A stretch of 64,000 nt of DNA from Methanococcoides sp. AM1 (GCF_900774055.1 NZ_CAAGSW010000004.1:1-64000), one strand, 5' to 3'; positions 47,563-57,706 are shown, counted from the stretch's first letter. The notes: generated by a model not told the origin, from the sequence alone. Numbers and translations are program-made.

Positions 47563-48732
47563 ATGGGGAAAAATTTGAACATCGGGATGTTCTCCTGGGA
47601 GAGTTTACACTCGATAAAAGTAGGCGGTATAGCACCGCATGTTTCCGAACTTGCAGAAGCTCTTGCTGAGAAGGGACATTCAGTGCATATATTTACAAGA
47701 AATCATGAACTTGAACCATATGAGAGAGTCAATGGAGTTCACTACCATCGTGTGAACCATTCTCTTGACGGAGGACTTGTCCAGCAAATGGATAGTATGT
47801 GTGATTCAATGTACTCAAGATTCCTTGATGTTACGGAGGAACATGGCAAGTTCGATATATTGCATGTCCATGACTGGCATCCTTTCAATGTTGTTTCAAG
47901 GATCAAATATGAATTTGGAATTCCTTTCATGACCACATATCACAGTACCGAATGGGGAAGGAACGGTAATGTACATGGGGACTGGTGGGAAGCCAGGGAA
48001 ATATCTCACAGGGAATGGAAAGCCGGTTATGAAGCCACGAGTGTCATATCCACTTCACAACAACTTACAGACGAGGTCAAGTTCCTGTATCAGATCCCTG
48101 ATGAGAAGATCTCTATCATTCCAAATGGTATCTTCCACGGAAAAATGAAAAAGGAAGTTGACGCCGGAGAAGTGAAAAAAAGATTTGGGATCCATCCTCT
48201 TGCACCGGTTGTTCTGTTCATAGGACGTATGAGCTACCAGAAGGGTCCTGATCTGCTTGTTCAAGCAGTTCCTAAAGTGAAAGATCATCGCTGGGATACT
48301 CAGTTTATCTTCATTGGCGAAGGTGAAATGCGCCCTCACTGCGAGTCTCTTGCAAGTTCCGGAGAATGTTCTGATTGTTGTCATTTCCTGGGCTATGCGG
48401 ATGATGAAACTGCCAGGGACTGGATAAATGCCTGTGATATTCTCTGTATCCCAAGCAGGAACGAACCTTTCGGGATAGTTGTTCTTGAAGGATGGGATGC
48501 TGAAAGGACCATCGTTGCAACAGATGCTGTACAAATAATCGATAATTTCGTTGATGGCATCCTTGTTTACAAAAATTCGGAGTCTATTGCATGGGGCTTA
48601 AATTACGTGCTTGATGATCTCTCCAATGGCAGCATGAGACAGGCTGGTAAAGAGCTTATCGACACCAAATACAACTGGCACAAGATCGCAGAACAAACAA
48701 GTGAAGCGTACCTTGATGCTCTCAAAAAATGA
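47563..48732 (+). CDS. GT4 glycosyltransferase
   Basis: 389 residues of GT-B fold. VGGIAPHVSELAEALAEKGH is the N-terminal acceptor loop, LFIGRMSYQKGPDLLVQAV starts the C-terminal domain, and IPSRNEPFGIVVLEGWD is the retaining E-x7-E motif. Probably adds glucose in glucan synthesis; the exact linkage is unknown. Member of the glycogen cluster. Confidence 0.82.
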   Translation: MGKNLNIGMFSWESLHSIKVGGIAPHVSELAEALAEKGHSVHIFTRNHELEPYERVNGVHYHRVNHSLDGGLVQQMDSMCDSMYSRFLDVTEEHGKFDILHVHDWHPFNVVSRIKYEFGIPFMTTYHSTEWGRNGNVHGDWWEAREISHREWKAGYEATSVISTSQQLTDEVKFLYQIPDEKISIIPNGIFHGKMKKEVDAGEVKKRFGIHPLAPVVLFIGRMSYQKGPDLLVQAVPKVKDHRWDTQFIFIGEGEMRPHCESLASSGECSDCCHFLGYADDETARDWINACDILCIPSRNEPFGIVVLEGWDAERTIVATDAVQIIDNFVDGILVYKNSESIAWGLNYVLDDLSNGSMRQAGKELIDTKYNWHKIAEQTSEAYLDALKK

Positions 48733-48790
48733 ATTCCGATAGCATTAATGACTAATGCATTGGAAATATAATAAAATACGAGGCTTGTGA

Positions 48791-49921
48791 ATGCAGTCAG
48801 TTTGCATCTGTTCAGAGGTACATCTACCTTGTGTGCTCAAATGGTATTGGCCATCTGAGGGTTATCGCTCTGCGGAGTTCGAAACATATTTCGACCAACC
48901 CCAGATATTCTCTGGCCTGGAACGAAATGCTCCGCAGATAATTCGTGCGAATGAAGCTTTGCTGGATTCCATTGATAATGGAGCAAAGTATACGTTTGAT
49001 ATATCCGGAATATTTTTAGATCAATGTAAGTGGAATCCTGCTTTAATTGGATCATTTCAGGAGCTTAAGGATAGGGGTGCCGGTTTTTCAGCCTCACCCT
49101 ATTATCATTCAGTGTCATCCCTTTTCCCTGATAATAAAGAATTTAAAGAACAGGTTTCAATGCATCGGAACAAGATCAAAGATATCTTCAACATTAATCC
49201 CCGGACCTTCATAAATTCGGAACTGATACTTACAAAGGAGCTCAGTACGATCCTTAAGGAAATGAAGTTCAAGTGCCTTATTTCAGAAGGTTCGGAGAAT
49301 CTCTTATATGGAAGTGATCCAAAACACGTTTATGGCGATCAAATACCAACATTGTTGCGCCATATATCCCTAAGTGAAGACATAGAATTGCGCTTTTCAG
49401 ACCAGAAATGGATAAGCTATCCTTTGATAGCTGATAAATTTGCTTCATGGATAGCAAATATGGAAGGCGATGTTACGACATTGCATTTCAAATATAGCTC
49501 TATCCTTGCCCATCAGCAGAACAAGAGCGATATACTCCAATTCTTGATAGATCTTCCGGAAAGTTTTGAGAAATATGGGATTTCCATGGTAACACCTGAA
49601 GAAGCTTTGAAGAAATTCAAGACAAAGGAACTACCTTCTATCATGAACAGGTCAACCTCCCGTTATGGTATGCATAATCTTATGGGCAATCATCCCCAGC
49701 ATCTGTACCTGCATGAGCTGATCGAGATAGGAAATATCATGGAATCCATAAAGGACGCTCCGGAATATAATAAATTGAATTGTATCTATCGATACTTTCA
49801 ACAAAGTGAGATATTGCTGGAGATGGGGGATGAAAACAATAATCATGGATATGAAAAGGCTGTCAATATCTTCTCTGCGATCTCGGACTTTAAACGTGCA
49901 ATACTGGAGGTGAAAGTATGA
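48791..49921 (+). CDS. Divergent GH57-like protein, probably non-catalytic
   Basis: 376 residues, a tandem paralog of the next gene and homologous over most of its length (VLKWYWP, CKWNP, YYHSVSSLF, FINSELIL, PLIADKFASW). The nucleophile-position Glu is kept (Glu144), but the acid/base Asp of the active paralog is Lys234 (LHFKYSS instead of FMDYETF) and the N-terminal QLHQPYR has become EVHLPCV. It is probably a pseudoenzyme with a binding or regulatory role. It overlaps the next gene by 4 nt (ATGA), so the two are made together. Confidence 0.7.
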   Translation: MQSVCICSEVHLPCVLKWYWPSEGYRSAEFETYFDQPQIFSGLERNAPQIIRANEALLDSIDNGAKYTFDISGIFLDQCKWNPALIGSFQELKDRGAGFSASPYYHSVSSLFPDNKEFKEQVSMHRNKIKDIFNINPRTFINSELILTKELSTILKEMKFKCLISEGSENLLYGSDPKHVYGDQIPTLLRHISLSEDIELRFSDQKWISYPLIADKFASWIANMEGDVTTLHFKYSSILAHQQNKSDILQFLIDLPESFEKYGISMVTPEEALKKFKTKELPSIMNRSTSRYGMHNLMGNHPQHLYLHELIEIGNIMESIKDAPEYNKLNCIYRYFQQSEILLEMGDENNNHGYEKAVNIFSAISDFKRAILEVKV

Positions 49922-51117
49922 GATCTGTGTGTATGTACTTCCAGCTCCACCAGCCTTATCGTTTAAAGTGGTTCTGGCCGGATGACTCTAAAGGATTTGA
50001 AAGATATTTTGATGTTGCAATAAACAGGAACATCTTTGAAAAGGTTGCCAATAAGTGCTACCTTCCGGCTACAACTCTTCTGGCAGAACTCGTTGACCAG
50101 CATGAAGGCAATTTCAAGTTCAGTGTTTCAATAACCGGAACTCTTCTGAGCCAGTGTGAAAAATGGAATCCTGATGTCCTTGATATTTTCAACCAACTTG
50201 CTGATTCAAAATGTGTGGAATTCCTTGATGAAACAAATTATCATTCTCTTGCAGGTCTTTTTGATAGCAAGGATGAGTTCAGGGAACAAATAAAAACCCA
50301 CCATGATCTCACTTCAGACCTGCTTGGTGTAAAACCACAGGTTTTCAGGAACACAGAACTCCTTTACAATAATAGTGTTGCAGAGACTGTCTCCTCCATG
50401 GGTTACAAAGCCATCCTTACAGAAGGTGTTGACCAGCTGCTGGAATCCCGGTCTCCAAATCATGTCTACAAGGCAAAGGACTGTGACATCGCCGTTCTTA
50501 TGAGGAATTATAAAATGAGTGATGACATAGGTTATCGTTTCTCAGCAAGATGGTGGGAAGAGTATCCATTAACTGCTGACAAGTGGGCATGCTGGGCATC
50601 TAAGGAACAAGGAGATTGCCTGAATATCTTCATGGATTACGAGACCTTTGGTGAACATCAATGGGCTGACTCCGGTATCTTTGATTTCCTCCGGGCTTTA
50701 CCGAATGAGGTTCTTAGCAAGGGTCTTGAGTTCAATACTCCTTCCGAAGTCATTGAGAAATATGAACCGGTAGGAGAGATAGATGTCGGAGACTTTAACA
50801 CAATTTCATGGGCAGATATGGAGAGAGATACAAGTGCATGGCTTGGCAACGATATGCAACGCAGATGCTTCGAAGAGGCAAAGCGGCTTGGCCCTTATGT
50901 AAAAAGAACAAAGGACCCGGAACTCATCAACATCTGGAAGCATCTTCTGACCTCCGACCATTATTACTACATGAGCACAAAATGGATGGGTGATGGGGAT
51001 GTCCATTCTTATTTCAGTATTCATACATCACCATATGATGCAGCAATAAATTTTATTGCAGTATTATTGGATTTCAAATCCTGTGTTTTCAGGAAACTGG
51101 CTGAAATTGATAAGTGA
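49918..51117 (+). CDS. GH57 alpha-amylase-like glycoside hydrolase
   Basis: 399 residues. The GH57 substrate loop QLHQPYRLKWFWP is at the N-terminus; Glu147 in FRNTELLY fits the nucleophile and Asp240 in FMDYETFGEHQ the acid/base. Such enzymes cut alpha-1,4-glucan inside the cell (no signal peptide here). Overlaps its inactive-looking paralog and precedes the GH15 gene. Confidence 0.85.
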   Translation: MRSVCMYFQLHQPYRLKWFWPDDSKGFERYFDVAINRNIFEKVANKCYLPATTLLAELVDQHEGNFKFSVSITGTLLSQCEKWNPDVLDIFNQLADSKCVEFLDETNYHSLAGLFDSKDEFREQIKTHHDLTSDLLGVKPQVFRNTELLYNNSVAETVSSMGYKAILTEGVDQLLESRSPNHVYKAKDCDIAVLMRNYKMSDDIGYRFSARWWEEYPLTADKWACWASKEQGDCLNIFMDYETFGEHQWADSGIFDFLRALPNEVLSKGLEFNTPSEVIEKYEPVGEIDVGDFNTISWADMERDTSAWLGNDMQRRCFEEAKRLGPYVKRTKDPELINIWKHLLTSDHYYYMSTKWMGDGDVHSYFSIHTSPYDAAINFIAVLLDFKSCVFRKLAEIDK

Positions 51118-51182
51118 ATTATCAATAGACGAACGAATAATGAATGAATAAGCTGAAAGGATCCTAAAATGGAGCGATATGT

Positions 51183-53126
51183 TTGATCCGGCATCCAAAT
51201 GCCATACTTGGCAATGATAAACTGCTTATATCAATGGGTCAAAAGGGCGATCTACAGGGATTTTTTTACCCCCGGCGAGATTGGGCTCAACACGTTGGAG
51301 AGTCCAAAGCCTGCATTTACAAAAATGGAAAATTACTATGGCTGGATTCTCCTGAATGGAATGTGAAACAGGAATTTCAGGGTGATACGAACATAGTTAA
51401 GACCCACCTGTCCCATTTTTCCGGTATCGAAGTATCAATTCATGATTTTGTGCATCAGTCCAGTACGATCCTTGTAAGGAAATATGAGATCACCTCAAAA
51501 GAACATTTCACTGGCAAATTTTATTATTATTCTAATTTCCAGGTTGGAGAAACCCATAAAAAGAACTCTGCTTTTTGTGATGTGAACAGCGGTCTTCTTG
51601 TTCAATACATGCACAACTTCTACGTCGGCCTGGCAAGTGCTCCGGGATTTGAAGAATGGCATGTCGGCAAGATACAGGAGAACGGATGGGTTGCAAGTGC
51701 CAGAAATGATATGGAAGATGGCAAGCTCCAGCAAAATATGGAAGATATAGGCGATATGGACAATTCGATAGGCTGGGACCTTAACCTCCGGTCTGGCGAA
51801 ACAGTAACGATCACACTTTTTATCGGCATTGCTTCAGAAAGACAGTTGATATACGACCTGATGGACGATGTTCTGAAACAATCCAATGCTGACATGATGC
51901 ATGGATCTGAAGATAGTTCAGATCAGTGGTTATCAAAGAAGCGACCTCTGGAGTTATCAGCACTTGATGATGATCCACTAATCAAAAAAGAGCTCAATAA
52001 TTTATACTCTCGTTCATTACTCTCCCTTAAACTGCTGACCGATCACGATGAGGGATCATGTATCGCTGCTCCTGAGTTCGATCCTGCTTTTGAGATGTGC
52101 GGAGGATATGGATTTTGCTGGAACAGGGATGCAGTAGAATCTGTTCTTGCCCTGATGAATGCCGGCTATCCTGAATATGCAGAAAAGTTCATTGGATGGT
52201 GCAAAAGGACACAACTTCCTGATGGATCATGGTTCCAGAGATACTGGCTTGATGGAAAGGAAGCACCCTCCTGGGGTAATTTCGACGATACTACACAGAT
52301 AGATGAGACCGGTTCAACGCTTTATGCAGTTGATCGATATTATCGGGAACTGGAAGGAACTAAAAAAGACGAAACTCTGGAAAACATCCGGGAAACTGTC
52401 TGGAAGGGTGCAGAATACCTTATGGGAAGGACCGAGCAGGGCCTTCATGATCCATGCAGATGCCTGTGGGAATCAGAAAAAGGGATATTCAGCTATACAA
52501 ATGCTGCTATCTATGCCGGTCTGAAAGGTGCTGCTCATCTGGCTGAAGAGAATGATGAACACATGCTCGCTAAAAAGTGGTCTGACAGGGCTGACTTGGT
52601 CAGGAAAGAAACCATTGATAAGCTGTGGCTTAAGGAAGGTTATTTTTCCCGGGGTATTATTGACAACAATGTCCACAGAACTATAGATTCGAGCATGATA
52701 GGCACTTTCATTCCTTTTGGTCTTCTGTCACCAACTGATCCTGATGAAAAGGGTATGATACTCTCAATGATAGAGCATATTGAAAAGACTCTCAGGGTTT
52801 CGGTCAATGGCTATTTTGGGATCAAACGTTACGAAAATGATGATTATATCGGCGGTAACCCGTGGGTAGTCACAACACTATGGCTTTCCCGTGCCTTGCT
52901 GACTCTTGCTATATCGCTTAAGAACAGGGATGATGAATATGACCTGCTGGTGAATAAAGCAATTGAATATATAAAATGGACAATGAGGAGTGCAACGAGT
53001 ACCGGTCTCCTATCCGAGCAGGTGGACAGGAATACAGGAAAAGCTGCATGGGCCAGGCCTTTGGGCTGGAGTTGTGCACTATTTATTGAAAATGCACTGC
53101 TTCTGGACCAGTTGAAAGAAGAGTGA
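51183..53126 (+). CDS. GH15 glucoamylase-like glucan 1,4-alpha-glucosidase
   Basis: 647 residues from a TTG at 51183, with TGGAG 8 nt upstream. The N-terminal half is the beta-sandwich of prokaryotic GH15 enzymes (IRHPNAILGNDKLLISMG). The alpha/alpha-barrel has GFCWNRDAVESVLALM, DGSWFQRYWLDGKEAP, GNFDDTTQIDETG (general acid region) and SEQVDRNTGK (general base). No signal peptide, so it releases glucose from glycogen in the cytoplasm. Confidence 0.85.
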   Translation: MIRHPNAILGNDKLLISMGQKGDLQGFFYPRRDWAQHVGESKACIYKNGKLLWLDSPEWNVKQEFQGDTNIVKTHLSHFSGIEVSIHDFVHQSSTILVRKYEITSKEHFTGKFYYYSNFQVGETHKKNSAFCDVNSGLLVQYMHNFYVGLASAPGFEEWHVGKIQENGWVASARNDMEDGKLQQNMEDIGDMDNSIGWDLNLRSGETVTITLFIGIASERQLIYDLMDDVLKQSNADMMHGSEDSSDQWLSKKRPLELSALDDDPLIKKELNNLYSRSLLSLKLLTDHDEGSCIAAPEFDPAFEMCGGYGFCWNRDAVESVLALMNAGYPEYAEKFIGWCKRTQLPDGSWFQRYWLDGKEAPSWGNFDDTTQIDETGSTLYAVDRYYRELEGTKKDETLENIRETVWKGAEYLMGRTEQGLHDPCRCLWESEKGIFSYTNAAIYAGLKGAAHLAEENDEHMLAKKWSDRADLVRKETIDKLWLKEGYFSRGIIDNNVHRTIDSSMIGTFIPFGLLSPTDPDEKGMILSMIEHIEKTLRVSVNGYFGIKRYENDDYIGGNPWVVTTLWLSRALLTLAISLKNRDDEYDLLVNKAIEYIKWTMRSATSTGLLSEQVDRNTGKAAWARPLGWSCALFIENALLLDQLKEE

Positions 53127-53170
53127 CAGATATTAAGTTCGAAGTGAATATATCTTAAGGTGTAATTCAG

Positions 53171-55153
53171 ATGGATCCATTTGCAACATATAATGGTGAA
53201 TTTGACCATACTTCTGCTATTTCCCGGGAATGGCTGATCACGAACGGCATCGGAGGCTATGCATCATCCACTGTCATTGGTGAGAATTCAAGAAAATATC
53301 ATGGACTCCTGATAGCTTCTGCAAACCCTCCGGTTGACCGAAGGGTCCTGCTTTCTTCCCTTGATGAAGAGATCATTGTCGGACATGAGGTCTATCATCT
53401 TGCAACTCATAGTTATCCCGATACAATTTACCCGTCGGGTTTCGAATATCTCGATCGTTTTTCTGCTTCCCCTTTACCCACCTTTGAGTACAGCATCAGA
53501 AACATCAGGCTGATAAAGACCATTTTCATGATCTATGGACAGAACACGACAATTGTAAAATATAAACTGTTCAATCCCGATAATGAGGATATCGTTTTCC
53601 GGATATTACCTCTTGTTACAAACAGGGATTTTCACCATCTTGGGAAAGCAGGTGACATCCGTTTTAGTGAAATACATTATCCTACAGGAGTTCAGCTTGG
53701 AACTGATGATGGTCTTCTCCAGCTACGATCCAACATGCAGTATAGACGGAAACCTTACTGGAACTATAATATCGAGTATGACGTTGAACGTGAACGAGGG
53801 GAAGCTTATCAGGAAGACCTCTATAACCCCGGCTATTTTGAAAAACAAATTCATGAGCCTGCGTGTGAGTTATTCGTTGTGGCCTCGGATAGAATACTGA
53901 AAAAGAAGGATATCAATTCTGAATTTGTTAATTCCGGATATGAAAGGGAACTCCTAAGGCAGAAAGATTTGCAGGATCATTGCAATTTAAAGGGTGACTT
54001 CACACAGAAGCTCGTTAATGCTGCAGATTCTTTCATTGTTAAACGCAGTTCTACCAGCTCAGGATCGATCATTGCAGGCTATCACTGGTTTGCGGATTGG
54101 GGAAGAGATGCGATGATATCACTTCCGGGACTTACTCTTGTAACAGGAAGGTTCAATGATGCAAAAGATATTCTGACAACCTTTTCTGAGAACTGTTCAG
54201 GAGGCCTCATACCAAACCGTTTTTCCGATGATGGAATTTACCCTCCCGATTATAATACGGTTGATGCTTCACTGTGGTTCATCAATTCTCTTGGAAAATA
54301 TTATTCCTATACGAAGGATGCAGGTTTTGTCAGGGAAATGTGGAAAACAGTTGTGTCCATAATTCAGAATTACACTGAGGGAACCTTATACGGAATTCGA
54401 ATGGATGAGGACGGACTCATTGAGCATGATGCTCAGCTTACCTGGATGGACGTGAAGATCGGGGACATGGAGATCACACCAAGGGCAGGAAAAGCCTGTG
54501 AGATAAACGCTTTGTGGTATAATGCGCTATGTACTGCCATCCGGCTGGGAAAAATATTAGGTGAAGACACAGAGAAGTATCAGAAAATTGCTCAACTGGC
54601 AAAGAGCAACTTCACTGAAACTTTCTGGAACCAGAAGGATATGTGCCTTTATGACTGCGTTTCTGTAAATGAGGATATGTCGGTCAGTAAAGATGCAGCT
54701 GTCAGGCCGAACCAGATATTTGCAGTCTCACTTCCCTACACGATGCTTGATCATGAAAAGAAAATGATGATCGTTGAAAAGGTGAAGGAAGATCTATTAA
54801 CTCCTTTTGGACTGAGGTCCTTATCGCCGAAAGACAGCCGCTACAATGGAAGATACCAGGGTAGCATAGATTGCCGGGACCACGCATATCATAACGGGAC
54901 TGTCTGGGCATGGTTACTCGGACCTTTCGTTACTGCATATGCAAAGGTCAATAACAAGTCTCCGTTAAGTCTGGAATATTGCAGGCACTTGTTAGTTCAT
55001 TTTGAAGCTCACCTTGATGAGGCTGGAATAGGAACGATCTCCGAGATATTTGATGGCGATTCGCCACACAGACCCGGTGGATGTATCTCACAGGCATGGA
55101 GTGTTGCCGAAATACTGCGGACCTATGTTGAAGATCTGAATGGTCAAAATTAA
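53171..55153 (+). CDS. Glycogen debranching enzyme (amylo-alpha-1,6-glucosidase)
   Basis: 660 residues. N-terminal GDE domain starts REWLITNGIGGYASSTV; the C-terminal barrel has WFADWGRDAMISLPGL (catalytic Asp) and LTWMDVKIGDMEITPR with PRAGKACEINALWYNAL. It removes alpha-1,6 branches. With the GH57 and GH15 enzymes it completes glycogen breakdown. Last gene of the cluster; no branching enzyme or glycogen phosphorylase is seen in the window. Confidence 0.9.
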   Translation: MDPFATYNGEFDHTSAISREWLITNGIGGYASSTVIGENSRKYHGLLIASANPPVDRRVLLSSLDEEIIVGHEVYHLATHSYPDTIYPSGFEYLDRFSASPLPTFEYSIRNIRLIKTIFMIYGQNTTIVKYKLFNPDNEDIVFRILPLVTNRDFHHLGKAGDIRFSEIHYPTGVQLGTDDGLLQLRSNMQYRRKPYWNYNIEYDVERERGEAYQEDLYNPGYFEKQIHEPACELFVVASDRILKKKDINSEFVNSGYERELLRQKDLQDHCNLKGDFTQKLVNAADSFIVKRSSTSSGSIIAGYHWFADWGRDAMISLPGLTLVTGRFNDAKDILTTFSENCSGGLIPNRFSDDGIYPPDYNTVDASLWFINSLGKYYSYTKDAGFVREMWKTVVSIIQNYTEGTLYGIRMDEDGLIEHDAQLTWMDVKIGDMEITPRAGKACEINALWYNALCTAIRLGKILGEDTEKYQKIAQLAKSNFTETFWNQKDMCLYDCVSVNEDMSVSKDAAVRPNQIFAVSLPYTMLDHEKKMMIVEKVKEDLLTPFGLRSLSPKDSRYNGRYQGSIDCRDHAYHNGTVWAWLLGPFVTAYAKVNNKSPLSLEYCRHLLVHFEAHLDEAGIGTISEIFDGDSPHRPGGCISQAWSVAEILRTYVEDLNGQN

Positions 55154-55192
55154 CACCGTAAATATGGGATCGGGATATAAGGAACTTTGAAC

Positions 55193-55723
55193 TCACTTCC
55201 TTTCATACTCAAAATAACTGCACACATCCCCATCGCACCTTATCACACTCCCCTTTACTTTGCCCTCAGAGATGTCAAGTTGTATAGCGCTGGGTTCAGC
55301 AACTCCAGGTACGATCGCACTTCCAGGAGAAAGCAGAAGCACCTCATAATCCTCGATGATCGGATGGTGGAAATGCCCGAAGATCAGAACATCTACGCCC
55401 ATCTCTTTTGCAAGATAGCGCAGACCGTCCGGGTTGTCAGATGTCAGTTGCCCCTTGTGAATGACACCTACTTTGACACCTTCAACCTCAATGACCTGCC
55501 TTTCAGGCAAAAGTTCCATCAATTCAGGTACATCGGTGTCCCCACGAACTGCAACAAGTTCTCCTAAACCTGCCAGTTCATTGTAACATTCCATTGTCTC
55601 AAAATCCCCTGCATGGATCAGGATATCACTGTTCTTCATAATTGTGACCAGGTCACCCGGCAACAACTCCAGAAGCGACTGCCCGGCTTTAATATGTGTG
55701 TCTGATAAGATAATTAGTTTCAT
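55193..55723 (-). CDS. YfcE/MJ0936-type metallophosphodiesterase
   Basis: 176 residues, full length. Metal-binding motifs in order: LSDTHI, LIHAGDFE, VRGDTDVPE (in place of GNCD), GVIHKGQL and FGHFHHP. The family hydrolyses phosphodiesters with two metal ions. It faces the glycogen cluster in convergent orientation. Confidence 0.88.
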   Translation of the reverse strand: MKLIILSDTHIKAGQSLLELLPGDLVTIMKNSDILIHAGDFETMECYNELAGLGELVAVRGDTDVPELMELLPERQVIEVEGVKVGVIHKGQLTSDNPDGLRYLAKEMGVDVLIFGHFHHPIIEDYEVLLLSPGSAIVPGVAEPSAIQLDISEGKVKGSVIRCDGDVCSYFEYERK

Positions 55724-55798
55724 GTAACCCCCATTAAATAATTAAAATTGTACATTACTGGCATATAATGATTACTCCCCCCATACTTCCTATAGATA

Positions 55799-56221
55799 TC
55801 ATTGTGAAATTTTGTTAGTCGAAATACCGATCATCCTGTTGGCAAGCCAGGGAGAAGTTGCTGTTACGATCAGCACGAGTAACCAGATGCGTCCTTCAAA
55901 GATATTGTAATCATATAGCAGGTGCTGCCAGGAATAACCTATGACAAAATGTCCGAAGAAGAGTTCAAAGGATACTGTCAGGCGCATCCACATCAAACCA
56001 ACATAAATAAACTGTATGGATGTGCCCGAAACACCTGAATATTTCAGGAAAACGTAGGTAACTGCAAATATGAGCATGCAGAAGATCACCGAACTTATCT
56101 GGTGGGTAAGAAGTTCATCTGTATAGGGTGCATAAAGCCCCCCTGACATACAATTCAGTATGGCAGGTATGATGAACAGCACCCAAATACCAAGGGAATA
56201 AAAGTAAAGTTTCGGGATCAC
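55799..56221 (-). CDS. Four-helix membrane protein of unknown function
   Basis: 140 residues, mostly hydrophobic, with four predicted helices (about 7-27, 41-61, 67-85 and 110-128). No catalytic motif or family recognised. It is the last backbone-like gene before the AT-rich accessory island. Confidence 0.6.
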   Translation of the reverse strand: MIPKLYFYSLGIWVLFIIPAILNCMSGGLYAPYTDELLTHQISSVIFCMLIFAVTYVFLKYSGVSGTSIQFIYVGLMWMRLTVSFELFFGHFVIGYSWQHLLYDYNIFEGRIWLLVLIVTATSPWLANRMIGISTNKISQ

Positions 56222-56339
56222 ATTAGTAATTTTGAGCTTTGAAGATAAAAACTTATTTTTTTATTTAAAAATTAATGTTGTAAGTTTATAGATGTAATTC
56301 AGTGTTTTTTATTGTTCTGTTTTATTTGAAGTTGCGTGG

Positions 56340-56612
56340 ATGAGTTTAATGAGTAGGAAAAAGGAAACGTTTGCTCATATCGATGAGCCTGAAATATGTG
56401 ATTCGGTAAACGAAGAAGAGTTTGCCAGGTTAATTCTCCGGGAGCTTGAAGGCTACGTTTACGATGGAATGACTACTAGGGAATTCTGTAAGTTGCTTAA
56501 GAAGAACTTTGGTGTTGCTGCCAAGTATTGCTGTGATTTAATTCAGCGTATGAAGATCGAGCTTGATATGTACTGCCCTGATCGTCAGCATCTGTATTTT
56601 GTTAGAGGTTGA
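56340..56612 (+). CDS. Small all-helical protein, source of downstream repeat scars
   Basis: 90 residues, mostly helical, with charged N-terminal half and a C-terminal LIQRMKIELDMYCPDRQHLYFVRG region that may be a DNA-binding helical domain. Start: ATG at 56340 (a second at 56349). Its last 40-70 bp are found again, degenerate, at 57581-57618 and 59886-59955. Function unknown. Confidence 0.6.
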   Translation: MSLMSRKKETFAHIDEPEICDSVNEEEFARLILRELEGYVYDGMTTREFCKLLKKNFGVAAKYCCDLIQRMKIELDMYCPDRQHLYFVRG

Positions 56613-56685
56613 AGTTGAACAATTTTGTACATATACTTGTGCATAATATTTTTATATATTTAAATATATAAAAATAGTTAGAGCA

Positions 56686-57477
56686 TTAGTAATAATGATC
56701 AACTTTGGACAAAATATAGAATACTTCGATAGCAATTGCAATAGCAGTAAATAAATATGCATCACTACAAAGTTTAAAATTTTTAATTTTGAATTTAAGG
56801 TATACAATTTGAAGCAATAAGCTAGATGATAATAAAAGAGAAATTATTCCAAATCCCACGTAACTAATGCATAACGTTTGGTAACTAGCATCCCATTCAA
56901 CAATTGGAAGTTTTTCATAAGGGATATTCTGAGTGATTAATATTAGAAGTTGAAATAAATATTCTTTTCTTAAAGAAATTAAAAGCAAATATGATCCCGA
57001 AGATAAACCAAAACAAATTCCTAAAAAAGTCCCAACAATTGCCATAATGTTATTTTCAAAATCTTTATTAAAATTATGTTCGATTCTATCTTTTTTAAAA
57101 TAACTGAAAATGGCTATTCCTAAAATTAATATATATCCTAGACTAATTAGAAATAATAATTTGATTGATCGTTTTTTCTGCACTTCAACTATTTCTTCCA
57201 GGTTTTCAATTGCATTGTAATTAACATCACGATCAATTGAATAATTTAAATTTTGATAGTTTACATCATTAGTAAGATGGAGATTACCAACAAATTGGTA
57301 TGAATCGATTCCAATATGTTCGTGTACCCATATGCTACTATAATCAATGGAATACAAAATTGTAAAACCGCCAATAAGAAAAATCGATATAATTATTATT
57401 ATTTTGCTCCAATCCTTTAGTCTCCAATGATCAATATACAAAATGCTTCCTGATACTAAATCATTTAATTTTTTCAA
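56686..57477 (-). CDS. Membrane protein whose N-terminus copies the facing gene
   Basis: 263 residues with five predicted helices (about 25-45, 105-125, 143-163, 169-186 and 210-232, plus a final one) and a very AT-rich sequence. Residues about 6-22 (VSGSILYIDHWRLKD) match in frame the DUF2971 protein on the opposite strand (ESGSILYIDYWRLKE); the DNA shows this as a 52-bp inverted repeat. No known family. Possibly an effector or accessory part of the defence-like island. Confidence 0.6.
   Translation of the reverse strand: MKKLNDLVSGSILYIDHWRLKDWSKIIIIISIFLIGGFTILYSIDYSSIWVHEHIGIDSYQFVGNLHLTNDVNYQNLNYSIDRDVNYNAIENLEEIVEVQKKRSIKLLFLISLGYILILGIAIFSYFKKDRIEHNFNKDFENNIMAIVGTFLGICFGLSSGSYLLLISLRKEYLFQLLILITQNIPYEKLPIVEWDASYQTLCISYVGFGIISLLLSSSLLLQIVYLKFKIKNFKLCSDAYLFTAIAIAIEVFYILSKVDHYY
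57413..57464 (-). repeat. 52-bp inverted repeat, left arm (right arm 57879-57930)
   Basis: The reverse complement of 57413-57464 matches 57879-57930 at 49 of 52 positions. The spacer of 414 bp contains both gene starts and the promoter region. Confidence 0.9.
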
Positions 57478-57580
57478 CTTAAATCCTCATATTTGGTAAT
57501 GAATGTTAAATTTAAATAAAATTATACATACTTAAAATTATCTGATATGTTAAAATAAACCAAAAATACTAATTATTAGA

Positions 57581-57618
57581 CATCACTCCGACAAGCAACA
57601 CTTGTATTTTGTTAGAGG
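57581..57618 (+). repeat. Degenerate copy of the 3' end of the gene at 56340
   Basis: Matches the last bases of that gene, including CTTGTATTTTGTTAGAGG against TCTGTATTTTGTTAGAGG. It lies just before the DUF2971 gene and marks an insertion or duplication boundary. Confidence 0.7.
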
Positions 57619-57706
57619 AAAGGTCAAACACAGTACCATTTCAAAAATCTTAAATTGTATTAGTTTTTTATTGACTGTTTATAAGATTATGAAGCGGAGG
57701 TATAAG

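Noticed and set aside
57602-57706. Upstream start of the DUF2971 gene
   Set aside because: The region is a repeat scar and lacks a ribosome site, whereas GGAGGT precedes the ATG at 57707.
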